From the NCBI GenBank assembly GCA_021397845.1, contig CM038042.1:32188418-32252417 (forward strand): DNA of 64,000 nucleotides, given 5' to 3'. The DNA is from Areca catechu. Its lineage: Eukaryota; Streptophyta; Magnoliopsida; Arecales; Arecaceae. A program made the position numbers and the translations under genes. Shown piece after piece: positions 35,792 through 46,990 of the stretch (positions within the stretch are counted from its first letter, which is position 1; every line of letters begins with the position of its first letter). The notes below the pieces were generated by a model. That model was not told the DNA's origin, did no database searches, and saw nothing but the letters and a program-made list of their open reading frames with translations.

Positions 35792-36285
35792 CAATCTTTC
35801 CCTTTTTGATGATGACAAAACCTTTAAGTATATAAATAGGGTAAGCTTAAAAAGATTAACAAAAGATAAACATATAATCTCAAAATAAATAAGTATCAAG
35901 CTCCCTCTCAAAATATGATTTTAACAATATTTTCAAAAATCATTCAAATTTTTTAAACATTCTCCCCCTTGCTAATTCTTCCCTTAAGATTATAACATTT
36001 TACTTTCTTCTCCCTTTTTTACTGATACGAGATAAATAATTAAAACTAAATTACTATTATTAAGACCTAATTATCTGAGAAAAGTAGAGAATAATTTTTT
36101 TTATATTTTTTCAAATTTTTAAAGAAGACTCAAAATATGCTATTAAGGAAACTAGTTCTAGTTAACTATCTGCACAAGTAAACCTACAAAGTAACTAGAA
36201 AATAGGACTTGGTGGCTAAGAAACCACCATAAACTAGGATTTACTTTCAACTAATCAAAAATTAAAGAGAAGGGAATAAGTTTTT
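35792..36285 (-). other. polypurine tract and 3' non-coding region of a copia element (probably C)
   Basis: Read on the minus strand, purine-rich blocks (AGCAAGGGGGAGAATG near 35975 and AAAAAGGGAAAGATTG next to the LTR) and GTTTTGTCATCATC resemble the 3' region of Sirevirus-type elements. There is no coding match. Confidence 0.55.
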
Positions 36286-37650
36286 AATTTTACCAATGAA
36301 AATCACTCCTCTGAAATAGATCTGGTAGGACTCTCAAGATTATCGCTGCAGGGTTTCGAGAACTCATTCCCGGGCTCCGATCTTTGTGTAATGCTAGTTT
36401 CGAGGCAATAATACATATCTTTGATTCCAGATCACCTGTAAACACTTAACAAAGAAAACTAAACGTAAGAAGTAGCAAGGAAAGGAATTTGAATGGAAAA
36501 GGAAAGGGTTAAAAGATGTGGTTAGGTTTTCTTGTTGACTGGATTGGTAGGATAACTAGGGCCTCGCACCTCACGATATTCCGAAGAACAAAGAAAAAGG
36601 GCCTCACACCCCGTAATGCACATAGCAAAGGAAGAAATTTTGACAGTCTCTTTATTGATGAATAATAATAATAATTACAAGGGGGTTGACGGGTATTTAT
36701 AGACCCTCAACCAGTGGTGTAAAGGATTCAAACAGCAAACTTTTTCTCCCTTGGACTACAACTCCTAGAATTCTAGCTCTGGGCATCCTGGACTCTTGTC
36801 TCTGGATAGAAGAGGACTCAAGAGTTTTGGTGAGACTCTTGAGTTCTAGAAACTTAGGCAACTCTGAACCTGTTTGATCCAGACATCTGCGGTAGAGAAC
36901 CATTGAATCTCCTCCATTTGGGTGATCAAATAGTTTAGAACTCCTTGAAAGTTAAGATAAAAAATAATGCTTGGTTGACTCTTGGAATTTTTTGGCATGA
37001 AAATCTTGAGTGAGAGGGCGCCAAGGATAAGACTCCTCATTTACTTCTCTTAAAAAGAAGTTGGTGCTAACTCCTTAAGTGGCCGACCAAAGAGGATTTG
37101 TGGCATGTGTTATCATGTGAAGATATCCAAATAAAGTGACATGGAGTGTGTTGGCACAACATATCCAAACATGACATGTATTGATGTCTAAATTCTTGAA
37201 AGGTGATGCCAAGAAAAGGGTTGCACATGCTAAGTGACTTGGGCTAGCACATGGAGTCACAAGACTTGTCTTGGACTAGCACATGGGTCTTCAATTGGGT
37301 GCACAAGAAGTCACATGGGTCTTCAATTGGGTGCACATGAAGTCACATGGGTCTTCAATTGGATCCCATTTGAATTATAGGACTCAATAACTAATTTTTA
37401 TAAGACTCAAAACCAAATAACTAAAGCCCCACTTGATCAATAGATCAAAAGGCTTAGCCTCATGTAACAAAAAAGAATAAATTGTTAAACAGGATTTGGC
37501 CCAATAGGGTTTTGACTCAATATGGCAAAAAGGGTTTAGCCCAAAAGGCTAAATAATAAAATCCTAATTATAGTTTGTAAAAAGAGCTAACCCTAACTAA
37601 TCCAAAATAACAGAAATTAAAATAAAATATTTACATGGTAAAAGGGGTTG
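36286..37650 (-). repeat. possible LTR fragment with TATA box, unknown family
   Basis: On the minus strand GGTCTATAAATACCCG lies at about 36692-36707 and TCAATAAAGAGAC follows about 45 bases downstream, an arrangement like the promoter and poly(A) signal of an LTR. The right part holds a 32-bp tandem repeat. No LTR partner, TSD or coding region was found. It could equally be a piece of host promoter DNA. Confidence 0.3.
37281..37364 (+). repeat. 32-bp tandem repeat, about 2.6 copies
   Basis: ACATGGGTCTTCAATTGG recurs at about 37281, 37313 and 37345. Confidence 0.85.
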
Positions 37651-38560
37651 GGTTCAGGGCTTTATTCACAGGTGATCCACAGAAATGTGGGTTCAACCTA
37701 TCGATATTTTTTGGTCCTGGTGTCCACACCATTTATCCTTTCTTTCATTTCTCTTATAATTTTTCATATTTATCATATCTTTCTCCTTTTAATACTTAAC
37801 ATATTTCTCTCCCTTTTTGTTATCATGAAAAAGGGTGAAAGGCAATACAAAATTGGAATGAAGGTGGAAAGAATAGCAAGTAGATCATCAAAATCAATAT
37901 ATGATACTAATTAAATATGATACCAATTAAACATGATACCACAAAAATGACATGCACATACAAAAAATAATTCAATATATATTAGCTCTAATATGCATAA
38001 CCAAGGTATGATTAAGATAACAATCCATTCATCTCACTTATTCATGAGATAAGGCCATAGTGGTACCCCAACATGTCATAAGAGACCTCATTGAATGGAA
38101 AGAGAGGATCTTTAAATCCAACTTAGCTCCTATTACCGGACGGCCATGATGACTAACCCAATCCGAAACAGTTACTATGAGCTCTCTTTTTTTTAAGATT
38201 CTTAATAAAATAAATCTTGATACTAATTGAATGTAACTTCTTTCAAAGAAAAAAAGATTTGATATCAAGGAGTATCAGAGCAATATAAGTAAAGCATGAT
38301 ATCAAAAAAAATATTGAAAGCATCATATATGATAATAAATCTTTGGATGCTCCCCCTACAATATTATCCCTTCTTAAAAATTGCATTCATTGAGGAATAA
38401 AACATGAAAGCACAAGCATCATAATTTCAGATAATTTGAGATATGAACATAAATACCAAGTCTGAAATCAAGGATTTGAATTTTCAAGATATACAAGATT
38501 TTTAAAATGCAAGGGATTGATCATTTAGAAACTTTTAGCATGATTTCAAATTTATTTGAA
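37651..38560. other. AT-rich non-coding sequence
   Basis: No gene is recognisable. GCTCCCCCTAC near 38350 resembles the complement of copia polypurine tracts, so the stretch may be 3' internal sequence of element C or a relative. Confidence 0.4.
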
Positions 38561-39258
38561 ATGATTTGATAATTACACAGATGCTAGAAGTAATTTAATA
38601 GCAAGTATAGCTACTGGAGCAAGGGTTTATCAATATACCTTCTTTTTAAATATAATCCTTAACTACCAGTTTTATAATTATTCCAAATCATTTCTAGTCT
38701 AAGCATGGATGCAAAATAGAATACATTTCATGGAAACCATATGATTTGAAATAATTTTGATTACCCATACAAAAGTTAGAAGTAATATAGTACCAAGTTT
38801 AGCTGCCGGAGTGAGGATTTATCAATATACATACCTTCTTTTTAAATGTAATCCTTAACTACCAGTTCTATTATTGATCCAAATCATTTTTAACTTAAGC
38901 ATAGATACCAAAAATGTATACATTTCATTACAACATCTTACTTGAAATAATTTAAAACTATATTAATCAAAATCAACTGAAAGTCTAATAATTACAAGTT
39001 TAATCATGAGAGCATAAAATCCATCAACATCAAAAAGTTTATGATCATAATAAATGACTATTAGTCAAACTTGATTCTAATCAATTAAAACAATTTTCAA
39101 AGCAATATGTAATTTTGAAAATATTTTTCATGAAGTAATTTAAGATATATTAATCAAAATCAAGTGAAGGTCTTATAATCACAAGTTTAATCATGATAGC
39201 ATGAAATTTATCAACATCAAAAAGTTCATGATCATAACCAATGACTATAAGTCTAAAC
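38561..39258. repeat. two neighbouring tandem duplications of about 190 bp
   Basis: One pair (unit starts near 38575 and 38768) shares TTAGAAGTAAT, TATCAATATAC and CTTTTTAAAT(A/G)TAATCC. A second pair (near 38961 and 39148) shares TATTAATCAAAATCAA and CATCAACATCAAAAAGTT. Similar periods (about 187-194 bp) suggest one older repeat array. The second unit is interrupted by the solo LTR at 39259. Confidence 0.75.
39254..39258. repeat. target-site duplication of the solo LTR (left copy)
   Basis: TAAAC here is repeated at 41856-41860. Removing the LTR rebuilds a sequence matching the neighbouring repeat unit (AGTC(A/T)AAACTTGATT). Confidence 0.8.
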
Positions 39259-41855
39259 TAAAAGAAAAGTATCCTAAAAGCCAATCTCTATAAGGGCAAT
39301 TTTATAATCTTCCAACTCTTGTGTGATATTATTATATTATTAAAGGCATTTTTGTCTAATCATACTGTTGTGTCTTACTTAAAGATTATGATGAATCCCA
39401 TAGGTTAGGGCAATGAAATTAGGGTTATGATGGAGATCATAATAGTGAGACCTAAGTTCCTATAAACTCTAATCTAAAATGTTCCTAGTCGTTGGATTAT
39501 CGATTTGAGGATCGATGCTTCCAAAAAGACTAGCTTATTATATGTATGCTCGATGGAGAGAGTGGTTGGTCTCACAGCCACTTGTACAGAGACAGTAATA
39601 GAAGGATAAGGGTGCTCATTAAGGTATGAGTCACTGAACTGATCCATACTGAGAATATCTTATGGAAGTCATACTACTTATCAAGAGATAGTTCTCATAG
39701 TGGGAGTTGTGCAAGTGATCTTTAGACCTGAGGTCATCATGGTTCCTTATGCACACTAAGCCATGTTTTGGTTTATACTCATTCATGATATTGAGTCATA
39801 TATGGGGTGTTCTCAGATATGGTAGAAGGTGTATGAAGGATGTGAGTGGACCAATAAGGAATCGATCATTCCTAGTAAGAGGAATTGTTATCCTAAGTAA
39901 TCTCTTCGATTGATGACTTAGGGAGTCTTTGATCAAAGCAGGATGAGATTAGAAGTGGTTTCTAATCAGTCATCGGCAGAGTCTTTATTATCAAATAGAG
40001 ATTTGAAATGATTAAGTATTAGGGTTTGACATTTATCCATGCCCATCACTTAATCGGGATAAAGGAAGTTCGAAAGATTGAATTGCACAGTTACTTTCCA
40101 CTGAAGGGTATTTTGGTACTTTCTACCAAATTCTTCATCTTCTAGGTAGGCATGACACATTGCTAGATATCAATCATGTCTTGTGGGTTATCATGAATCA
40201 ATTGGATTGAGTTCATAAGTCAATTCGAAAGCTAGTTCAAATTGGTAACTTGGGTCAGCTCAATTTGACCTAATTAGGTTAATCAGGTTCGATTGGATCG
40301 AATCGACTAAAATCTAGACCTACTTTTGGCTAGTTGTAGAATCCAAAGGGTCATACACATTAGAGAATTGATCTAGGAAGGCAATTGACATTTAATTAGG
40401 GTCATGGGATCCTATTTGGTTAGCTAGATTGCATGCTAGCATGTGTAGGCGGACCTAATCTCCTAACCCAATTGAATTGGGTCTAAAAGGTTGCTAAATG
40501 GACTAACCAATTTATGGAAGACCTAAATTGGGTTGTGTCCTAAGTGGGATAAATTTATCAGATTTTATGTGATATTTTTTGGACATTTTATGCACCATAT
40601 ATCAAGAGTCCAAATGGCATGGGACTCTTGGCTCCTAAGTGATACCTCAGCATTCAGGAGGATGCAGAAGGACCAATAGACCTCCAATATGAAAATAGAT
40701 TATATGGTCAGAAAGTAGATTTAATGCCCTTTCAAATAACACCCATATTGTATATACTTTGACTAGGTCAAAGGTGGCATATGGCATGGAAAATGTTGAC
40801 CGACAAGCGAAGAATAGCGACTCTTCACAAATTGGAGCCAACTTATTTTGTGCGCGAGAAATAAATGGGCATTAAAAAAACCTAAAGTCCTTCTACTTTG
40901 GGACTTTATTTCTAGATGAAGCAAGGAACCCCTTAGCCTCTTTATGCCATTTGAATGGCTTATGACCGGTCAAAACAAAAGGAAGTTCGATGGAAGTGAC
41001 TTAGCGCAAATGAAGAGTTGCGACTCTTCATTTGGCGCAAATATGAGAAGCAGAGTCCTACTTTGGGCAACTTCTCATCACTAGTTTTTTCCTTGGAAAA
41101 GCCACTTCCCTTGGCTACTTTGTATCTGGAAAAGGACAAGTGGCAAGTGGAGAAGTTGGATAATTTTTGAAGGGACTTGAATGAGGTAGTTGGCGCACAA
41201 AAGGTCATGATTTTTCATTAATAAGACTCTTTCTATATGAAGAGTCTTATTTGATAAATTAAAAGGCTCATCATAGGCTGATGAGAAGGCTTATCTGGCA
41301 CCTCCCATTAACCTATAAATAGGCTTTGGTGATTAGGCCAAAGGGTATCGCAAAATCTCTTCTTTCCTGTATTCTTACATACACTTTGCCACACTCTCTT
41401 ATGTCTCTTCCTCCCTTGTCTTGTCTTAAGACAAATACTCCATTTTAAGACAAGGGTTTTAGGAAGTGAATTAGGAAGTGAAAGTGAAAGTGAATACTAT
41501 TTTGGAAAGAGCTCAGAGTGCTCTATTGGAGGGCAAGGATCTGAGCAAGGAAAGAAAGGCTGTTGAAGGAAGAAAGTCCATCAAAAGAGTCATAGTTGAT
41601 CAAGCAACCTACTAAGGAGAGCTTCCTAGTTTGATTCCTATGTGGATAACCTCTGGAGGGCTTGCATTTGTGAGCCTGGTAAAAAGAAAAGGAATTAGTA
41701 TTCCAGATATTCTTCATAACTCTAATTTATTGACTTGTTAATTGTAGTGAATAAGGGATCTTGGGCTTAAGGTTTCTAGTTGTTAGGGTTTTCAAGAATG
41801 AAATTTTTTGAAATCCATTATTTTACTATGCCATTAAAACCCTAGAAATCCAACA
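39259..41855 (+). mobile_element. solo LTR, about 2.6 kb
   Basis: A perfect TAAAC duplication flanks it. It begins TAAAAGAAAAGTATCC (the expected TG has become TA) and ends AATCCAACA. A TATA box lies in CCTATAAATAGGC near 41317 on the plus strand, fitting an LTR promoter. No PBS, polypurine tract or coding region adjoins it, so an internal region was lost by LTR-LTR recombination. The wording (CCTAAAAGCCAATC near the start) resembles plant copia LTRs, but the family is not proven. Confidence 0.75.
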
Positions 41856-41860
41856 TAAAC

Positions 41861-42099
41861 TTGATTTTAATTAATCATTTAAAATAATTTTCAAATTAAT
41901 TGATGCAATATTTATAACAAATATTCAACTATATTTTTAATTATGGAAGGAAAATTTTAAAATTTACCAATATGTATAATCCTTCCTTTACCATTTAGTC
42001 CAAAATGTAGCTTGTCCACTCTTTATATTGTCTTATACAGCTACTTTTCAACAACTTCCTTTCTTCATGTTGGGCTGCAAGACATTCCTGCAAAATAAA
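41861..42099 (-). other. AT-rich sequence after gag of copia element C
   Basis: Protease should follow gag here. On the minus strand the leader CLAAQHEER resembles that of element A (CLAAHKLKK), but the WYLDSGCS motif is absent and AT-rich non-coding DNA follows. Pol seems to have been deleted or replaced. Confidence 0.6.
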
Positions 42100-43443
42100 C
42101 TAGGCGAACAATTTTGGTACCCAAACTTTCTTGGATCCTGTAGGGTTAGTAAACATGATTCCTTTTAGAATCCAATTTTTTTTTAATTTACAAGGATATG
42201 CATTATGCCTAATTTTACAACATCTAAAACAAGTTAGATTGGAAAATGCATCAACAAAGAAATTCTTGTTTTCCCATTCAAGATTTTTGTTTTTCTTTAA
42301 AAGCTTATCATTTGATACAAAAATCTTGGACCTTGTTAGAATTTTTATTTCATTCAATAAAATATTTTTCTCATTTGAAAACTTATTACATAAATCTTTC
42401 AAATCAACATTTCTTTTTCTAATTTTTTTTTCTTTAGAAAGATTATTCTTAGCATTTTTTAAAACATCAATCTTTATATTTAAATCATAGTTTTTATTGG
42501 TAATATTGGTATTCTCAAGAGAAAAAGAATCTACATATCTTTTTAATTTCTTGTGCTCAATTTTTAATACTTTGTATTCATGCACAAGATCATTAAATGC
42601 ATCATGTAATTCATTAAAGGTAAAATCATATTCATTTTTAGCACATACCTTTTCCTCATTTGCCATGAAGCAAAGATTGGCAACTTCTTGTTCTTCCTCC
42701 AAACTAGAATCTTCATTATCGCTTTTAGTTGACATCATTGCCTTGAATTTCTTTTTGGCCTTGAGGGCTATTATCTTTTTCTTCTCTTGATCAGCAACCA
42801 CTTCTTTGTGCCATAAATTCAACTCATGGATCATGAGTAAACCAATAAGCTCCTCCAAAGGCAGGGTATCAATATCTTTGGCTTCTTGGATCACCGTTAC
42901 CTTTGGATTCCATGATGCTGGCAAAGATCTAAGAATTTTATTAACCAAATCATCATTAGTATAGACTTTTCCAAGACTTTTCAATTCCTTAACAATAGTA
43001 ATAAATCTAGTATACATATTAGATATAGATTCATAATTCAGCATTTTAAACATTTCAAAAGAATAAACAAGCATATTAATTTTAGTACTTTTCACTTGAA
43101 GAGTACCTTCATGAGTAATTTCAAGTGTGTTCCATATCTCCTTCGCCGATGTACATGTGGAGACCCTATTGAATTCATTAGAGTCCAATGCAAATTCATT
43201 GCTTTAGCATTAATTTCAGATTGCTTAATGTCATATTCATTCCAATCCTCTTCGAGCTTTGGAATAGAAATGCCATTAACTAAAATAGAAGAAATATGAG
43301 GACCATTAACTATAACTTTCCAAAGATAATAGCTAATAGATTGAATATAGATGTGCAAAACAAGTATAATTAGTGCCATTGAAAAATGGTGGCCAATTAG
43401 TTGCATGTTCTATAGCAAAACAAGCACCTTCTAGGACTGCCAT
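42100..43443 (-). pseudogene. gag: gag of copia element C (mostly open)
   Basis: The start at 43443 (MAVLEGACFAIEHATN) is followed by FFNGTNY, then a frame change and a second one near 43190. From 43188 to 42100 the frame is open for 362 codons: DSNEFNRVSTCTSAKEIWNT, ILRSLPASWNPKVTVIQEAK, an acidic patch with DNEDSSLEEEQE, a long coiled coil, and an intact CCHC knuckle CFRCCKIRHNAYPC near 42245-42205. It is better preserved than the gags of A and B. No pol follows, so any activity would need pol from another element. Confidence 0.82.
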
Positions 43444-43515
43444 GATCTTTTAACTTAAAACTATTGGATTCTTTGCAAAGCACCAAGTTTAGATGCCAAC
43501 AGTTTTGGGTTTTGG

Positions 43516-43527
43516 GCTTTGATACCA
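43516..43527 (-). other. primer-binding site of copia element C
   Basis: GCTTTGATACCA complements TGGTATCAAAGC, one base from the initiator tRNA-Met PBS. It lies five bases from LTR C. Confidence 0.85.
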
Positions 43528-44091
43528 ATTATTGCCCAGTGATGATGCAACCTAAGAGGGGGGTGAATTAGGTTTTAAAATTATTTGAACTACTTCAACG
43601 GATATAAAACAAGAATGTGCTAATTCAAATCAAGTGCTTATGTTTTGTCAAAGTGTTTGTATGCTTAATGAAAATATACAACAAATTAATAAAGTAAATG
43701 CAAGAGTAAATAAGCAATAAACAAGAACAATCATAAACAAAAGAATATATAGTGGTTCGGTGCACTCTAAGGCACACTACATCCACCCCCCAAGTTTCTC
43801 TTAAAAATTTCACTATAATCACTAAGATTATAATCGATTAGTTTTTTTGGGCTCACTAATCAATATCCAACTTATTTTCCTGGGCTCACAAGTCAAAATT
43901 TCTTGTTGGTTTTATAACTTAGGCTAACCAACAATCTCCGATGGTTTTACGGGCTTATCAACAATTTATGTTGGTTTTACGGGATCACCAACAACATATA
44001 TTGGTTTTACAAAAAGGCTAACCAACAACTTCTTTGATTTTCTAAGGCTCATTAAAAATCTTGATACAACAATGTAAGAATGAAAATAAAG

Positions 44092-45113
44092 AATACACTA
44101 AAGCTGATGAATGCGATTTATATAAAAATATTTGGATCTTAATTATATAAAAGTTTGATGTAATTGTTATTAATTTAGTAGCATTTGCAGCCTATATATG
44201 CTTGATTTTTTTATTTGTTTTAGGTATGCATGCTAGGAGAGTTTTGGAAGCAAAACGGACCAAGAAGTGAAAGGGAGGCTACCAAATTAATTTACATGCA
44301 TTAGAAGAAACCAAGGTCCAGCCCAAAAAAATAAATTAAGTTGCCGTGAAAACTTGGGTCCGTATTCCAGCAGTCACACCCACATGTGGATGGCCTTTAG
44401 AAGAAAATGGGAGAAGATGGAATGGAAAACAAAAGGGAGCCAGCAGCATGGAGTAAAGGGACGCGTGTGGAACAAAAAAGAAAAGGGAGAAATGCATGAA
44501 AGAAAAAGAACATAAGGAGGAGAACAAAAGCAATGCACGAAAGTAGAAAAGGAGAAAAGGATGCGTGGAAGAAAAGGAAAGGGAGATCGCGCGAAAGAAA
44601 AAAAGAAAGAGACATGTGGCCAGCGAAAAAAAAAAAGGCAGGACGCTCAGAAAGCCTAGCGACATGCGGAGGAGGAAAGCCCAGTAGATGCAGGAACATG
44701 CTTGAATGCAAAAAGAAAAAAGAAAAATGCTCGCATGCAGGGGAGTTGGCTCGCTCGCCCCGGTCCTAGTCCACTATGAAAATCATACACAAACACAGGG
44801 GAAGAAAGTGGAGAACGTGTCTAGTTTTATTTGATTTGTATTTTCCTGCCTTTATATTATTTTCGACCATGAATATGTGCAACTAATTATTTCTGCTAAG
44901 ACTTAGGGATTTAACTAATATGGTGATTATAGATTTTAATGGTTAATTTGATTTCCTTCTTTTTCTTAAGATTTCTTTTATGATTGTAATGCTTTGGGAG
45001 ATTTGATTAATTCCTCAATGAATTTTATCTAGAGTTTAATTGATCTATTAAATTTCTAGGTTGAAGAGAAAGAAATCCATAGATTTAAATCCTACATGAA
45101 TTAAAAGCTTTCT
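44092..45113. mobile_element. 1.0-kb insertion in LTR C flanked by 9-bp repeats
   Basis: AAAATAAAG at 44083-44091 is repeated at 45114-45122, and the flanks join into continuous LTR sequence. A 9-bp duplication is typical of Mutator-like elements, but I see no clear terminal inverted repeat. The interior has AT-rich ends and a purine-rich core (44400-44720). No coding match. Class unknown. Confidence 0.55.
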
Positions 45114-45706
45114 AAAATAAAGCAAGTATCTCTTTGAAGCCCTTGGATGATGTTGAAGAAGCTCGTCTTCAACTTGTTGAAGCCTTTGAATGAAGCTTGA
45201 TGTTATGGACTTGGATAAACTCTCTTATCTTTGGAAGCTTGAAGACTTGAACAACTCAACACTTGAATTCTTAAAGCATATTCAATGTTCTCACCAAAGG
45301 ATTACTTTTCCATTTTATTTTTGGTGTTTATATAGCTCTTCAACCCATAGATGACCGTTTATGACCATTGGAGATGAAAAAGTAGCCGTTTGAAGTAAGT
45401 TGGAATCAATTCTGCACTTCTGAAAAACTAGCCGTTACATCAAGTGTCGATACTTAAATCTAGTGAGTCGATACTTAAGGTCGAAACTTGACAGGTGAGT
45501 CAATACTTAGGGTCGACACTTGATAGGTGAGTCGACACTTAGGATAGATGCTTAGGTCAGCTCAAGGCAAAAATTCTGGATTGATACTATTCTGTATTTT
45601 TCTTGTTCTCAGGCCTTGAGTCGACACTTTGAGTCGACACTTGGCTTGATACTTGGCATGCCAGGTGTGCCAAGCTCCGAAACTTGTCCAAATTTAAATT
45701 ATGAGC

Positions 45707-45709
45707 ACT
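45707..45709. repeat. 3-bp target-site duplication of the CACTA element (left copy)
   Basis: ACT here and at 53926-53928 flank the element, as expected for CACTA transposons. Confidence 0.85.
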
Positions 45710-45989
45710 CACTATAAAAAGAGTCATATACACCCATGCTTTTTAGACATGCAAAATACATACGTGAGTAAAAGTTCAAATTCTAAAAAAAAAAGATTAT
45801 ATATATATCCACGTTTGGCAAACATGAAAATGCTATAATCAATTTGTAACTTATGTTTCAACTATTAAACATGAGTAAATCAAATATAATGGATAAATAC
45901 TGGTATGCAAAAAAAAAATGTTCAAAAAAAATTAATACTAATTCCAGATCTAAAACTATCTTAAACTTGGATCTGATTAAAATGGATAC

Positions 45990-46990
45990 TAAAATTATGA
46001 TATAAAAGTTATAAAACCCCGCGGCCTTTCACCGAAACTCCTCCCGTGTCGTCGCTCGCTCCGGAGAGCTCCTCCTCCTCCCCCCCCCCCCCCCACTGCC
46101 TTTTCTCTACCCCTGGTTCCCATCTTCCGCCGGCGATCCACCTCTCGAATTGGCTTCTTAGCCGCCACCTCGACACACCTATCCATGACTATAGTGACCC
46201 CTCCCCCTCGCGAGGTATCCATTCCCGAATCTCTATCCCCTCTCCCTTTTGTCTGTATATTTTAACCTAAGAAACTCATTTCCTTTGGCCTCTAGATCCT
46301 TTCATCTTTCTTTATATGCTGTGTTTCTTCTACGTTCCGTTGCGATTCTTCCTAGTTTTCTAGGATTTGGGGTCAATTTCGGGGCATAGGATTCGGTTAA
46401 ACTGGGATATCTATCTATTTTCGCCTAGATCGTCATGGCCGGTAGCTCTTATGTGGCCTCGGTGGGTGGGTTCCGTGCCAGCATCACCGAGCCCGTTGGT
46501 CGGAGACGATCAAGGGAAACATAGTCGTAGTTGGGATGAAAGGGGCTTGGTACTTTGGTGGTCCTCCTGTGGGCCTCTCCGGTGAGGAATAATCTTCCTC
46601 CTTATTGTCCCTCCGTTGGGCGATACCTGCAAAACAGGGAAGACCCCTTCTCACCTCTTCCTGCTGCTCTTATGTAGATGAGCGGCTCTTGATGTTCAGA
46701 GAGGCACGTTCTTCTTGGTATAGGCCTGTGAGGCTTCTGCAGGCCTGGGAGGCTTAGATAGGTTGGTCAACCTTCTCCTTCCAGGTGGTTCAGGATGTTG
46801 GTGAAGGGGCACAGTGCCTTGGATGGGACACCTTTCTAATTGGTGTAAATTGTATCATGGGAACTTTAATATAGCCCTTCTTGTAGGAGGCATATTAGGG
46901 ACGATGATTTAACATATCAGGCTGTTGCCGTTCCTGTATTTTGAAAAGTATATCTGGGACGGAGACGATGATATACGGATCAATCAAGAA
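45990..46990 (+). other. GC/CT-rich region left of the captured exons, possibly captured 5' gene sequence
   Basis: This region has a C-rich tract (46079-46095), CT-rich leader-like sequence and T-rich stretches like plant 5' UTR and intron DNA. No protein is recognised. It may be the upstream part of the captured UBP gene or of another gene. Confidence 0.35.

Noticed and set aside
36686..36877. Short open frames around 36.7-37.3 kb
   Set aside because: No motif, and promoter-like features of a possible LTR overlap them.
44336..44769. Open frames in the purine-rich core of the 1-kb insert
   Set aside because: Low-complexity Lys/Glu/Arg or Phe/Leu/Ser sequence with no motif.
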